This document shows positions 54,941 to 64,000 of a stretch of 64,000 bases of DNA, in pieces; positions within the stretch are counted from its first letter, which is position 1; the number at the start of each line of letters is the position of its first letter. A model generated the notes under the pieces. The model saw only the letters and a list, made by a program, of their open reading frames with translations, searched no databases and had not been told where the DNA came from. Source of the stretch: Callorhinus ursinus (Eukaryota > Chordata > Mammalia > Carnivora > Otariidae); the NCBI RefSeq assembly GCF_003265705.1, contig NW_020312817.1, positions 52,646,514 to 52,710,513 on the forward strand, read 5' to 3'. The translations under genes and the position numbers were made by a program.

Positions 54941-55425
54941 TGGAATATTATTCAGCCATATAACAAAATGAAAATTGCCATTTGCAACAACATGGATGGA
55001 CCTGAGGGCATTATGGTAAGTGAAATAAGTCGGTGAAATACCATATGATCTCACTTATATGTGGGAACTAAAAATGGAAAAAAAAAAAAAAAAGTTCACA
55101 GATACAGAGAACAGATTGGCGGCTGCCAGAGGTGAAGGTTGGAGGATGTGCAAAATGGATGAAGAGGCTCAAAAGGTATAAACTTCCAGTTGTAAGTCCT
55201 GGGATGTAATGTACAGCATGGCAACTATGGTTAATACTGCATTTCATATTTGAAAGTTGCTGAGAGAGTAGATCTTAAAAGTTCTCATTTCAAAAAAAAT
55301 TATAACTATCGTGATGGATGTTAACGAGACTGATTATGGTGATCATTTTGCAGTATATACATGTCAAATCATTATGTTGTGTAAGTGAAACTTATGGCAT
55401 CAATTATACCTCAATAAAAAGTGTT
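54806..55425 (+). repeat. L1 3' end with CA microsatellite
   Basis: 'ggtcattgcagcattattta', 'caatagctaagatatgaaaa', 'tggaatattattcagccata', 'ggcggctgccagaggtgaag' and 'aattatacctcaataaaaa' in order: ORF2 tail and 3' UTR of an L1MA/B-age element. A (CA)21 tract interrupts it at 54896-54937. Confidence 0.92.
54896..54937. repeat. (CA)21 microsatellite in L1
   Basis: Uninterrupted CA units between 'gatgagtggat' and 'gaatggaatattattcagcc'. Long and pure, so probably polymorphic in the population. Confidence 0.97.
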
Positions 55426-55554
55426 CCCCTTAGGCAAATTATACTGTGTTTTAAAAGCTAAGAACGGTTGGTATAGAAGTCAGAAATATATTCAGGCTAT
55501 TAGTCAAGTAAGTATTTAAAAAAAATAAGAAATAGCTGCAGGGACATAAAAAAT

Positions 55555-56516
55555 ATGACAACCAATTTCGAATATTCACAGTGGACCAATGAGCAATAGA
55601 CTGGATATCACAGTAAATCAAATCAGTGAAATTAAAAAAAAAAAAAATGACCTGGTAAATATCTCCCGGAACTCAGAAGAACAAAAAACAAAAATAATGA
55701 GAAAAAAGAAATCTGGAAAATAGAACTAGATGGTCCAATATACAGAATAACAATTCCAAAAGAAGAAAAGAAAGCAAACCAGGGTTGACATAATCATCAA
55801 AGGAATAATTAAAGAGAACTTTCACAAGCTGAAAAAAGACTTGTTCTTAATGTTAAAACTATTAACGTTCAATGTAATTTAACAATTTTCATTATTAAAA
55901 CAATGAAATGGAGGCCTATGAAGTCTACAGTTTGTGACTCAAGTTGCCATTCATTTGCAAAGCCATAAGCCTGGATGAGAACACAGAAAGATGTTCTTAG
56001 ATACATCATATTTCATTATGTAGACATACCCCTCGCAAGCCACCCTTCCTGGGGAAAAAATGTTCAAAGATCCTCTGTGGCTAGATAAACAGCTGTATCA
56101 AGATAAAAATCCCCAAAATAGGGAAGACAGAAAAACAAGTGATAATGTATGTCCAAGGGTAACCTGTCAAGTTATACCAAATACAAAATTAATTATTAAA
56201 GTAGAAGTTACATATAAAAATAATATAGGGATATGAAATCAACTTATAATAACTGGTAACTGGGGACAAGAGGAAGGAGGTAGGGAAAGTACACTGAATG
56301 CCTTAGATAATGAAATATCAGATTTCATCCTTACCATTAATAGAGTAAATAAGCTAAATTTTTTTAAATGTAAAAACCATCATCAATAGATTGAGAAGAG
56401 AATACATCTATTCTAAATAAGTACAAGAGAAAAGGAGTCAAACCTAGTCCCATATGCAAAGGACAAAACAAGGAAAATTACTAGAAATAATAAGCACTTG
56501 TAAAATGTTCTGTAAG
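55555..56516 (+). repeat. HAL1/L1 ORF1-like remnant
   Basis: 'aatatctcccggaactcaga', 'agaactagatggtccaatat', 'ggaataattaaagagaactt' and 'tggatgagaacacagaaaga' resemble the ORF1-type coding part of HAL1 or old L1. AT-rich, no surviving frame. The right half (56150-56516) is only weakly assignable. Confidence 0.5.
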
Positions 56517-56531
56517 AACAGTGGTTATTCC

Positions 56532-56728
56532 AGGGCGCCTGGGTGGCTCAGTTGTTAAGCGTCTGCCTTCGGCTCAGGTCATGATCCCAGGGTCCTGGGA
56601 TCGAGCCCTGTGTCGGGCTCCCTGCTCCCAGAAGCCTGCTTCTCCCTCTCCCACTCCCCCTGCTTGTGTTCCCTCTCTCGTTGTGTCTGTCTCCGTCAAA
56701 TAAATAAATAAAATCTTTAAAAAAAAAA
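56532..56728 (+). mobile_element. CAN-SINE, young type
   Basis: Head 'agggcgcctgggtggctcag', a small deletion in the middle ('gctccctgctcccagaagcc' instead of the CCGCGGG block), (AAAT)n tail. Flanks share GTGGTTATTCC (56521-56531 and 56731-56741). Confidence 0.95.
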
Positions 56729-56820
56729 AAGTGGTTATTCCTCAGTGATAAGACAGCAAGTAGTTTTCTTAGGATTTTTGTGTTTTCTAAAATGTCTACA
56801 ATGAACACGTATCACTTTTT

Positions 56821-57003
56821 TTTTTTTTAAGATTTTATTTATTTGACAGAGAGCAAGAGAGGAAACGCAAGCAGGGGGAGTGGGAGAGGGAGAAGCAGGC
56901 CTCCCACGGTGCAGGGAGCCCGATGCGGGGCTCGATTCCAGGACCCTGGGATCATGACCTGAGCTGAAGGCAGATGCTTAATGACTGAGCCGCCCAGCCG
57001 CCC
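56821..57003 (-). mobile_element. CAN-SINE, full length
   Basis: T-run, GA-rich middle, head ending 'gactgagccgcccagccgccc'. Perfect duplication ACACGTATCACTTTTT at 56805-56820 and 57004-57019. Opposite orientation to the SINE 90 bp upstream; their bodies could pair as an inverted repeat. Confidence 0.96.
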
Positions 57004-57019
57004 ACACGTATCACTTTTT

Positions 57020-57834
57020 AAATAACAAGCTACAAAACTCTTTGTGGGGTTGTTAGAAAAGTTATTTTACATAGAACACAATACCAGTAACACTAAAGGG
57101 TGGATAAAAAGCCCCCAGTGATGATGAAATATTATCAAGATATTCTGGGTCAGGTGGTCATGCATTTTTTCCAGTGGTATTGATTTAAAATTTTGCATGA
57201 AATGGCAATTTGGAGAAATTGTAGGGCATTCGCCTTCTGTCTCATGAAGACTGAAGTTGTAGTAGTTACGTGCTAGCCTGCCTTGGTGATTATTGTCTTA
57301 TGTGCTTTGATATCCTAGGAAATTGACTTCAGCTGTGTCATTTCAGTCTAAACAGCTGGGTCCTGCGTGATGTTGATTGTGGCAGCCCTGCCTTATATTT
57401 TGTTTTGTTCTCAGGCTTTGACTTGAAGAAGCAACCTTTGCTCCATCCATGCTTTGCTCAGTTACAAATGCTGATCTCATAAACATCCAGAGCCAGGATG
57501 GGTCACTCCTGGCCCCCAAAAGACTATTACCACCCTTGTAGAGGTTTGTGAGGGTTGCCCTGACCCCTCGAGGCTGGAGAATGGACAGGACATACTTTCA
57601 GCTGAAGAGCAAGGGATTCAAAGTGGAGGCTTCCAATCAGGGCCATATTGACTTCAGATTCTGAGTGTAAGACCTGTTGGTGTTTGAGTGAGGTTCCCAG
57701 AAGGGGACAATGGGAGAAAGGGAGGAAAGGATAGGATTTATTATGAGGATCTCTCCCTCCTCAGAAACCCCCAGACAGTATGCAGATTTCGGGCTTGGCA
57801 CGAGAGTAACACTCCTGCTATAACAGATAAGCCC
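57020..57834. other. Unique sequence
   Basis: Acceptor-like 'ttttgttttgttctcag' at 57399-57415 without a supported exon after it. No repeat recognised. Confidence 0.3.
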
Positions 57835-58190
57835 TAAGTGCTATTTATTTCCTGCTTACGTCAAAGTCTGTACAGGTGTTCCTGGCCTTGCAAACTTCTT
57901 TCCATGCAGTTAGTCAAGGACCCAGGCTATTTCCATCTTGTGGTTTGTCCCTCCGCCATGCCCTAGGAAGAACTCCCTCCGTTTCACCATCAGCTAGGGA
58001 AGGAAAAAGCGAGATCTCAGAGGTTTTTATGGACCCAACCTGGGAGGAGCCCACATCACTTCTGCTCACATCCATTGGCCACAGTCTGGTCACGTGGTCA
58101 CACCTGCCTTCAAGAGTGTCTGGGAAATGTAGTCTCTGTGCCCAGCAGGGAAAGGAACACGGTTTTGGGAAAACTCATGGGCGTCTCTGC
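57835..58190 (+). repeat. LTR-like ancestral mammalian repeat
   Basis: 'cttacgtcaaagtctgtaca', 'aaggacccaggctatttcca', 'tcttgtggtttgtccctccg', 'acatcacttctgctcacatc', 'cattggccacagtctggtca' and 'gtctgggaaatgtagtctct' belong to a well-known ancient mammalian repeat. I cannot name it with certainty (LTR-like). A worse copy lies at 34380-34665. Confidence 0.5.
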
Positions 58191-58630
58191 TCCATGTATT
58201 TTTCTTTCTCCCGTTCCCTGCCTCCTTCATAGAATGGTTTCACTACTGTTGGCCTTTAAGTGAGAAAAACAACAACAACAAAAGATACAGGTGTATGGGT
58301 TGGAAATGGAGTGGATCACGTAGGCCATGTTCTTTCTGGGCTTTGTTGTTTATGGTAGGGGCATTTAAGGTTTCTATGCCTAGAGGTCAAGCCTGAGCTC
58401 TACCTTTACTAAATATCCTTCATCTGAACATCCTCCATCTTCTCTAAATATTTATTTTGTGTCTCCTTCCACCTTATCCTCTTTGAATGATAAGACATGA
58501 GACAGTAACATGATTTATGCAGATTCAAATCTAGATTCCTTAAGGCCAGTCTCCTATAAAACTACACTCCTGTGAGCAAAGCAATAAAAAATAAAAGTTT
58601 AAATTTTAGTTATCTTTATAGTGTTGTATG
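58191..58630. other. Unique sequence
   Basis: A short (AAC)n tract at 58268-58281. Nothing else recognised. Confidence 0.3.
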
Positions 58631-58646
58631 TAGGGCTTTGACTTTA

Positions 58647-58833
58647 TTTTTTTTTTTAAGATTTTATTTATTTGACAGAGAGTGAGAGAGCACAAGCAGG
58701 GGGAGTGGCAGAGGGAGAGGGAGAAGCAGTCTCCTTGCTGAGCAGGGAGCCCAATGCAGGACTCGATCCCAAGACCCTGCAATCATAACCTGCGCCAAAG
58801 GCAGATGCTTAACTGAGCCACCCAGCTGCCCCA
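58647..58833 (-). mobile_element. CAN-SINE, full length
   Basis: Head ends 'aactgagccacccagctgcccc'. Duplication TAGGGCTTTGACTTTA (58631-58646) and TAGGGCTTTGATTTTA (58834-58849), with one mismatch. CpG sites mostly decayed, so older than the copy at 60973. Confidence 0.95.
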
Positions 58834-58849
58834 TAGGGCTTTGATTTTA

Positions 58850-60325
58850 AATAATTTTTATTTTCAAACTCAAATGTTTATTTTATAAAATTTGGAAAAT
58901 TATAAAAGAGAAAATGATTGCCATAAATCCCACCCCTCTCTCAAAGTCTAGGTGTCTTTCCTCTGGCATGTGATCTTGAAGGTCTTTTATCTAAGGGCAA
59001 TCACAAATCATTGCTATAACACCCAGATGAAGAAGAGAGTCACATTTTTGTCATGGGACAAATTCCCAGCCACAAACTCATGCCTGTGTTTTTAAGGCTG
59101 TTGAGCTTTGCCTTAAATTTACCTCTGGATGCCTCAATTTCCTCACTTAAAATGAAGAGTATCCTTTGTCCACCCAGACTGCATCTGCAGACTGTAAATG
59201 AAAAAGGCATCTGTCAAAAGTTCTGAGGGACTAGAATGTTCTAGAAAAACAATCATCCCAGTAGTGCTTACATGTACTCAGTGTGGAAGGTTTGAAGGGA
59301 TTATGGTTCAAAGACTCAACAAGAGGAAGCATTTTTTTCCTAAGGGTGGATTGAGGGCTTCCTGCCAACCACTTTGCCTAACAATTTTGATATTAATAAA
59401 GAGGAGAACAGAGACATACACAGACCGTAAAGCCAGGTAGCCCTGGGCTCCAACGGGGCTGTTCCTTCAACAAAGCCAAAACAGAATTCCCCATCCAGCA
59501 GGACTCAGCTCTAGTTCCCAGAGCCATTCACGTTTTGGTTCAAAGCCGAAACATAGATATCCTTGTTTACTTTGTAAATGGAAATTTGAAATGAAGTTTC
59601 AAATGCTGGTTGACACCCAAGAGGATGTAATTAGAATAAGGGGCTTTCTGGTTTGAAGATATGAAAAAAAGAAATGATCTGTCTCTTTGAAATCAAATTA
59701 TTAAGTAATAAGAGAAAGGGGAGGTTTGGTTTTCAGTCTTCAAAGCAAAATCATGACCTGCAATTTTCTTAATTGGTTTTTTGCTTAAAATTACTAAGGC
59801 CAAGGTAGGGAAAGAAGGAGCAAGCTGGCGGCTGGAGAAACGGGGTGGTGAGGAAGAAGAGGAGCTCAGTGGGAGAGATCATCTTCTGGGTCAGGTGTAT
59901 TCCCCTTCCAGTCCCATCTTTTTTTAATCCATGATGGATCTAGAATGCAGTCGGGGGACTACTTGTGCATCCTTCCTCATGCCCTTTGGGGGAGGAGGTA
60001 GTATTAGTGGTGTAGCTGAGTGCAAGTCAGAGGCCAAGTTGAAATATATATGCTGGACATCATTAGATGAGTATGCAGACTCTGGTTTTAGCCTGTAATT
60101 CACATGACTACACTGAGATTGTATTTTAGATTCCTAAAGCCTCTTTGCTAATTAAAACCATTTTGCCTTGAGACTCTTAGCTCTTTTACTTCTAAAATGG
60201 TCCTGAGGATTTCATGTTTCATGGTAATTCCTGGTTTGTTTATTCTTCGAATGGAAGAGTTGTCTTAACTACAGAAGGTGCCCGTAAGGATTTCTTAACC
60301 CTCAACTTATTCACATATTCTCTCA
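58850..60325. other. Unique sequence, possible weak MIR
   Basis: 'ggatgcctcaatttcctcac' at 59128-59147 is a likely isolated MIR core. Otherwise no repeat or exon recognised. Confidence 0.35.
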
Positions 60326-60359
60326 CTCTGTCTCTCTCTCTCTCTCTCTCACACACACC
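60326..60359. repeat. (TC)n(AC)n microsatellite
   Basis: A TC run followed directly by ACACACAC; compound simple repeat. Confidence 0.9.
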
Positions 60360-60384
60360 CCCTCTGTAGTGACAATGTGGTATG

Positions 60385-60560
60385 TATTGGAGCAAGAGCT
60401 TTAGAGACAGCCAACCGTGAGTTCTGGATTCGGCTCTGCCATTCACTAACTGGCTTCATTTTCCTCATCAATAAGACTGGGATAGTAATGACTACCTCAC
60501 AGGATTTTTGTGAGGATTAAATGGAACTCTCTGGATACAATGCTGGGCAATAGTGATTGT
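60385..60560 (+). repeat. MIR
   Basis: 'agctttagagacagccaacc', 'cggctctgccattcactaac', 'ttcattttcctcatcaataa' and 'cctcacaggatttttgtgag' follow MIR with an internal gap. Confidence 0.8.
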
Positions 60561-60855
60561 AGTTAGTAGACAATTTATTAGTAGTGGCTGCTATTAATAA
60601 GTCATCACCATCATTATCATCATAGTCTAACCTCAGAAAATCCACACTGGGTTAAAAACTCTAAGTCCAGGTACTTTAGGTAGGATATGAACCTAGCGTA
60701 ATATTTCTGTGTTCATGTTGTCTATTCTCTTCTCCCTGTTGGACTAGGAAAAGGTGAGGCAAGTTCTGCCTTCGGAATAAGCACAAACAGGATGAACCCC
60801 ACCGAGGTCATGTACCACCCGTGACTTTCGCTCTGAATGTGTATCTGTTTTCCCA

Positions 60856-60856
<1 letters not shown>

Positions 60857-60902
<46 letters not shown>
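60857..60902. repeat. (CA)n microsatellite
   Basis: About 22 pure CA units in unique sequence, about 70 bp upstream of the next SINE; probably polymorphic. Confidence 0.97.
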
Positions 60903-60903
<1 letters not shown>

Positions 60904-60972
60904 TGTGTTATTAAAACCCGGTATCTGTGGGAAAGTAGAAAATATGTCGTCAGCTTCTTTATTCATACCTTT

Positions 60973-61167
60973 TTTTTTTAAGACTTTATTTATTTGTTTG
61001 ACAGAGAGAGACACAGCAAGAGAGGAAACACAAGCAGGGGGAGTGGGAGAGGGAGAAGCAGGCTTCCCGCGGAGCAGGGAGCCCGATGTGGGGCTCGATC
61101 CCAGGATCCTGGGATCATGACCCGAGCCGAAGGCAGACGCTTAACGACTGAGCCACCCAGGTGCCCC
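60973..61167 (-). mobile_element. CAN-SINE, young type
   Basis: Contains the young 'cttcccgcggagcaggg' block and many intact CpG. Perfect duplication TATTCATACCTTT at 60960-60972 and 61168-61180. Confidence 0.97.
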
Positions 61168-61180
61168 TATTCATACCTTT

Positions 61181-61825
61181 CTGTGAATTTAGTTCCATCA
61201 CATCTGATGTTCCCCTTGGGCTTTACCCAAAGAGAGAAATGATCAGAGGGAATTGAATTAGCTTAAATGTTCCTTTAGGGATTCCACACCCCACCCCCAC
61301 CCCCCCCACACACACACCAGCATCTTGTTTAAAGCTGCAAAAGCAATTCAAGAGTCCATTTTGATTCTGCTCTGAGCCAGAAGCTCCTGGTCTTTGGGGC
61401 ATGGGCACCACAGAGCCCAGAGGTTGGGGCTGTGGTGGGGGTGTACTTTGTGAGGGAGCTTAGTACCATCCTGTGAGTCAGCTCCCACCCCACTTCCAGC
61501 TACTCCTCAGTTAACCATCATCCGTGGACGTATAGAAATCTCTTTCGCATCCATGCTGCTTGGCCGCTGCTCCCTTGTGGAAATAATAGGTTCCATATGT
61601 GGAGTTTCCCACTTCTCCCTGAAATAAAGCAGTGCTTCCTCTTGTTTCTCCTAAACGTGCCCCTCTCTGATTACTAGAAGCGGCCTAACAAGTGAAGCGT
61701 TCTTCCTCACTGCCACATGATTTGTAGGCTTCGATTGTGGGCCTTCCCAGCATTCTTCCTGAACTTGAACAGCATCCTCGTTTTCTACAGCTCTGCATTC
61801 TCTTAAAATCAGAAAGGACGGAGAT
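61181..61825. other. Unique sequence
   Basis: C/CA-rich tract at 61284-61318. No gene recognised. Confidence 0.3.
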
Positions 61826-61829
61826 AAAA

Positions 61830-61955
61830 TTACAATTCTAGTACTTTCTAACACTTCCTAACTATGTGTCCATTGGCAACGTTACCAAACTAAACGGACT
61901 AGTAATGCTTACCCCATAGGGTGAGCGGAGATTTAATGAGATGGTGCGGTACCCA
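61830..61955 (+). repeat. Possible MIR fragment
   Basis: 'ttcctaactatgtgtccatt', 'taatgcttaccccatagggt' and 'gagatttaatgagatggtgc' resemble MIR with a deleted centre. Confidence 0.45.
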
Positions 61956-61959
61956 TTCC

Positions 61960-64000
61960 CTTAAGTGGAGGCGGAGTGGTGGGTGGGGCCTAAGAGCCAG
62001 TTTAGGAAGACCGGATAGGGTCCAAACAAGACAGTGTTGGAAAAGATTGCCGAAGAATTCGTGAATCTGTGTTCAGGGATTGTGTTACAGGAAAAATAGG
62101 ATCTTTTACGTATAGGAGTAACTCTCAGGAAGTTGAGAATCTTGGGGGTAGGGATGATAGTCACAGAATTGGCACTGCCTTCCCTCCCCCCACACACACC
62201 CCTCCTCAAGAGGAGCGGCAGGAGAACCGCAGCACTAGCAAAAGTGACTTTTCCTTTCATTGCTTAGCTAAAATGAACGTCCCTTCTCTCTTAAGTGTTG
62301 CTACTCTGAAGCCAAACTGTTTTCAAATTGCTTTATTTTTTAAGTATTCACCGTTCTTGGTTTTACTAGTGAATGAGTTGGATGATTATATTGATCTCAT
62401 CCTCCAGACCCATCCCAGGGAGTAAGGTGTGTTCTCCTCCTCCTGGAAATGTGACTGGGGTTACTTTCCCGTGCTCTGCTGATTTCCGCTGCTCACTTCA
62501 AAGCTGCCCCCCTGTTCTGCCCACTCACACGGCCCCGGGAAATGCCCGTACTCGTTATCTTTCTTCATGAGACATTCCTCTCTGCGGCAGAGGTCAGCAG
62601 CGTCCTCACACTCAGTCCTGACAGTGCTCTTCATCCTCAGGATCACTTACAAACCTAAGAGTTCTTCTCACCCCTCAAGCCCCCAGGGGCCAGAGTCTCT
62701 GCTCCCCTGTCTGCATGTGGAGACACTTCTGTGTTCTACTCCCCTGACTTCTCTAAGCACTGGCTTAGCACTTCTGCCGCCCTGCGCACCAGCCTTTCCT
62801 TCCCACGCTAGCTAACTCCATCAGTTCACACGTTGCCTCACATGAGCATGGAATGCCAACCCTGTGAGATGGGCCTGACGGTGGCCTGCAGCAAACCTCC
62901 TCCATCCCAGAACTGAGCCTGGCACTGGGGCAGGATGGAGGCCCCAGTGCCCAGGGAGCATCAGAGTTTGGGTCTCCGCTGCGTACCCACCCCTGGCTTC
63001 ACCGGGGGCCACTTGCTCACTCCCGTCTTCATTAAAGTCATCTACTGCCTTTTCTCCTAGACATTCCAGAAGCATTAGTTGGTTTTGCCATTGTAGTGTC
63101 TGAAGAGAACATATTTAGTCCCAGGTCAAAAACCTTGGCTGAAAGTTCTGACTAAAAAGCCAGGCGTCGTTATTAAATTGTCACAGAGTTAGCCGTGATA
63201 TTTGAGGAAGTGATGAAATGGCTATAAATGACGTAAGCTTTGCAATGGGCAAACGTGTCCGCAACTTCTAACATCTGGGAAGAGAGGGAGGGCCACCGCT
63301 TCGGCAGGCTCCCCCTGACCCACCCAGAAAGTCCAAGTAGGGCTGCTCTGCAAAAGGGGTGGTTGCACTTGGTGGTGTGGATGCTGCTTCTCGGGGAACT
63401 GTCCACATGGCTGCCTCCCTGGCCCTCCTGAGCTGGAGAGACCCGTCCTGTGAATTGAATCCCTGGTTTTCGTGCCCCTTGATCACTATTCCATACCCTT
63501 TTCCCATGAGTGGAGCTGGGCTCCGGGCCCTATTAGTGGGTCTTTGGTCTCTGGGCAAAGCTTCCACAGCTTCCCTGGAGACCATGGTGTCTGCAAGATG
63601 TCCGTTTGCTTAATGGTGTCAGAGGCCTCTCATAAATTTCAGAGCAACAGGAACTGAGGCTTTGAAATTCCAGCTATGGATGGGCTTGGTATGAGGTCTG
63701 TTCCAAAAATGGGAGCATTTAGTTTTCCAGTCAAGCCCTGAGGACTAATCAGACTCGGATCGGGGCCTGGAGGAGACAAACGCAGGGTCCAGAGCCCAGG
63801 GGAGTGCAGCCAGTGTCTGGACTTCTGGGGGGTCCTCCTTGGACTTGCCTGTTGGCCTTCACTGCCTTCCTTTCCTATGTAACTATCTAGGCTTTTCCTT
63901 CCTCCACTTGATATTTCCTTGAGTTTTTAGAAAGAAAAGAAAGACAAATTATGAGGGGAAAAGGCAAGAGAGTAGAGGAAGGTAGAGAAAGAGTAGGGGG
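61960..64000. other. Unique sequence, no gene seen
   Basis: About 2 kb without recognised repeats. Open frames (up to 118 codons, 62069-62425; 105 codons minus, 63268-63585) overlap each other on both strands and show no domain. An acceptor-like 'gccttttctcctag' at 63047-63060 is isolated. Confidence 0.35.

Noticed and set aside
54..61411. Multiple frames containing RLGGSVVKRLPSAQVMIPGS or similar
   Set aside because: These are translations of the CAN-SINE head and recur at every SINE (for example 4470-4757, 43293-43538, 53235-53513). They are not proteins.
1..64000. CRISPR arrays, operons, phage or bacterial genes
   Set aside because: Short regular repeats are microsatellites, and dispersed repeats are mammalian SINE, LINE, LTR and hAT families.

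Overview
This window is nuclear DNA of a mammal, from the order Carnivora. The clearest evidence is 22 copies of the tRNA-derived CAN-SINE family. They have a tRNA-like head, a CT-rich middle and an AATAAA/poly-A tail, and most are flanked by target-site duplications. There are also 3' ends of carnivore-type L1. The SINEs are of the type seen in bears, seals and mustelids (a 'TGCTCCGCGGGAAGCCTGC' middle block in the youngest copies). The young dog-specific SINE variant is not seen, so a non-canid caniform is the best guess. The species cannot be fixed from the sequence alone.

No intact protein-coding gene is visible. The longest open frames (up to 247 codons) are uninterrupted by chance, cross repeats, or lie opposite other features. 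The one protein gene I can name is a dead retrocopy: an RPL9 processed pseudogene at 26.17-26.88 kb, with a poly-A tail and target-site duplications. The window is therefore either intergenic or lies within the introns and 5' region of a large gene. Signals that could belong to a host gene are: a short CpG island at 0.48-0.69 kb; two plus-strand TATA boxes at 1.78 and 8.15 kb, each followed about 100 bp later by a strong splice donor; a 54-nt candidate internal exon at 18.68 kb; and a second CpG island at 45.8-46.1 kb with a strong minus-strand donor. All of these are predictions without transcript support.

Layout. 0-9.9 kb: mostly unique sequence with the two promoter/first-exon candidates, L2 remnants and a nested L1 at 4.7-6.0 kb. 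9.9-13.3 kb: dense L2 and MIR remnants, including a MIR split by a SINE. 13.3-19 kb: mostly unique sequence with the candidate exon. 19-22.5 kb: old L1 pieces, one interrupted by a twin-primed (inverted) younger L1. 22.7-37 kb: unique sequence mixed with MIR, L2, SINEs, L1 ends and the RPL9 pseudogene. 37.8-40.2 kb: an ancient L1 into which four CAN-SINEs have inserted, two of them in tandem at one site. 40.6-41.05 kb: an MLT1-type solo LTR. 43-46 kb: a SINE, paired hAT fossils and a CpG island. 47.2-53.1 kb: ancient LINE material (L1 and a CR1/L3-like stretch), then a MIR and an MLT2-like LTR. 53.3-57 kb: SINEs, an L1 3' end with a CA microsatellite, and an L1 ORF1/HAL1-like remnant. 57-64 kb: mostly unique sequence with an LTR-like repeat, two SINEs, MIR pieces and microsatellites.

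I saw no tRNA or rRNA genes, CRISPR arrays, operons or other prokaryotic features. I found no convincing new biological system. The most worthwhile leads are the paired TATA/first-exon candidates, the candidate exon, the CpG-island minus-strand donor, the tandem SINE pair, and the microsatellites born at the same position in two independent L1 copies.
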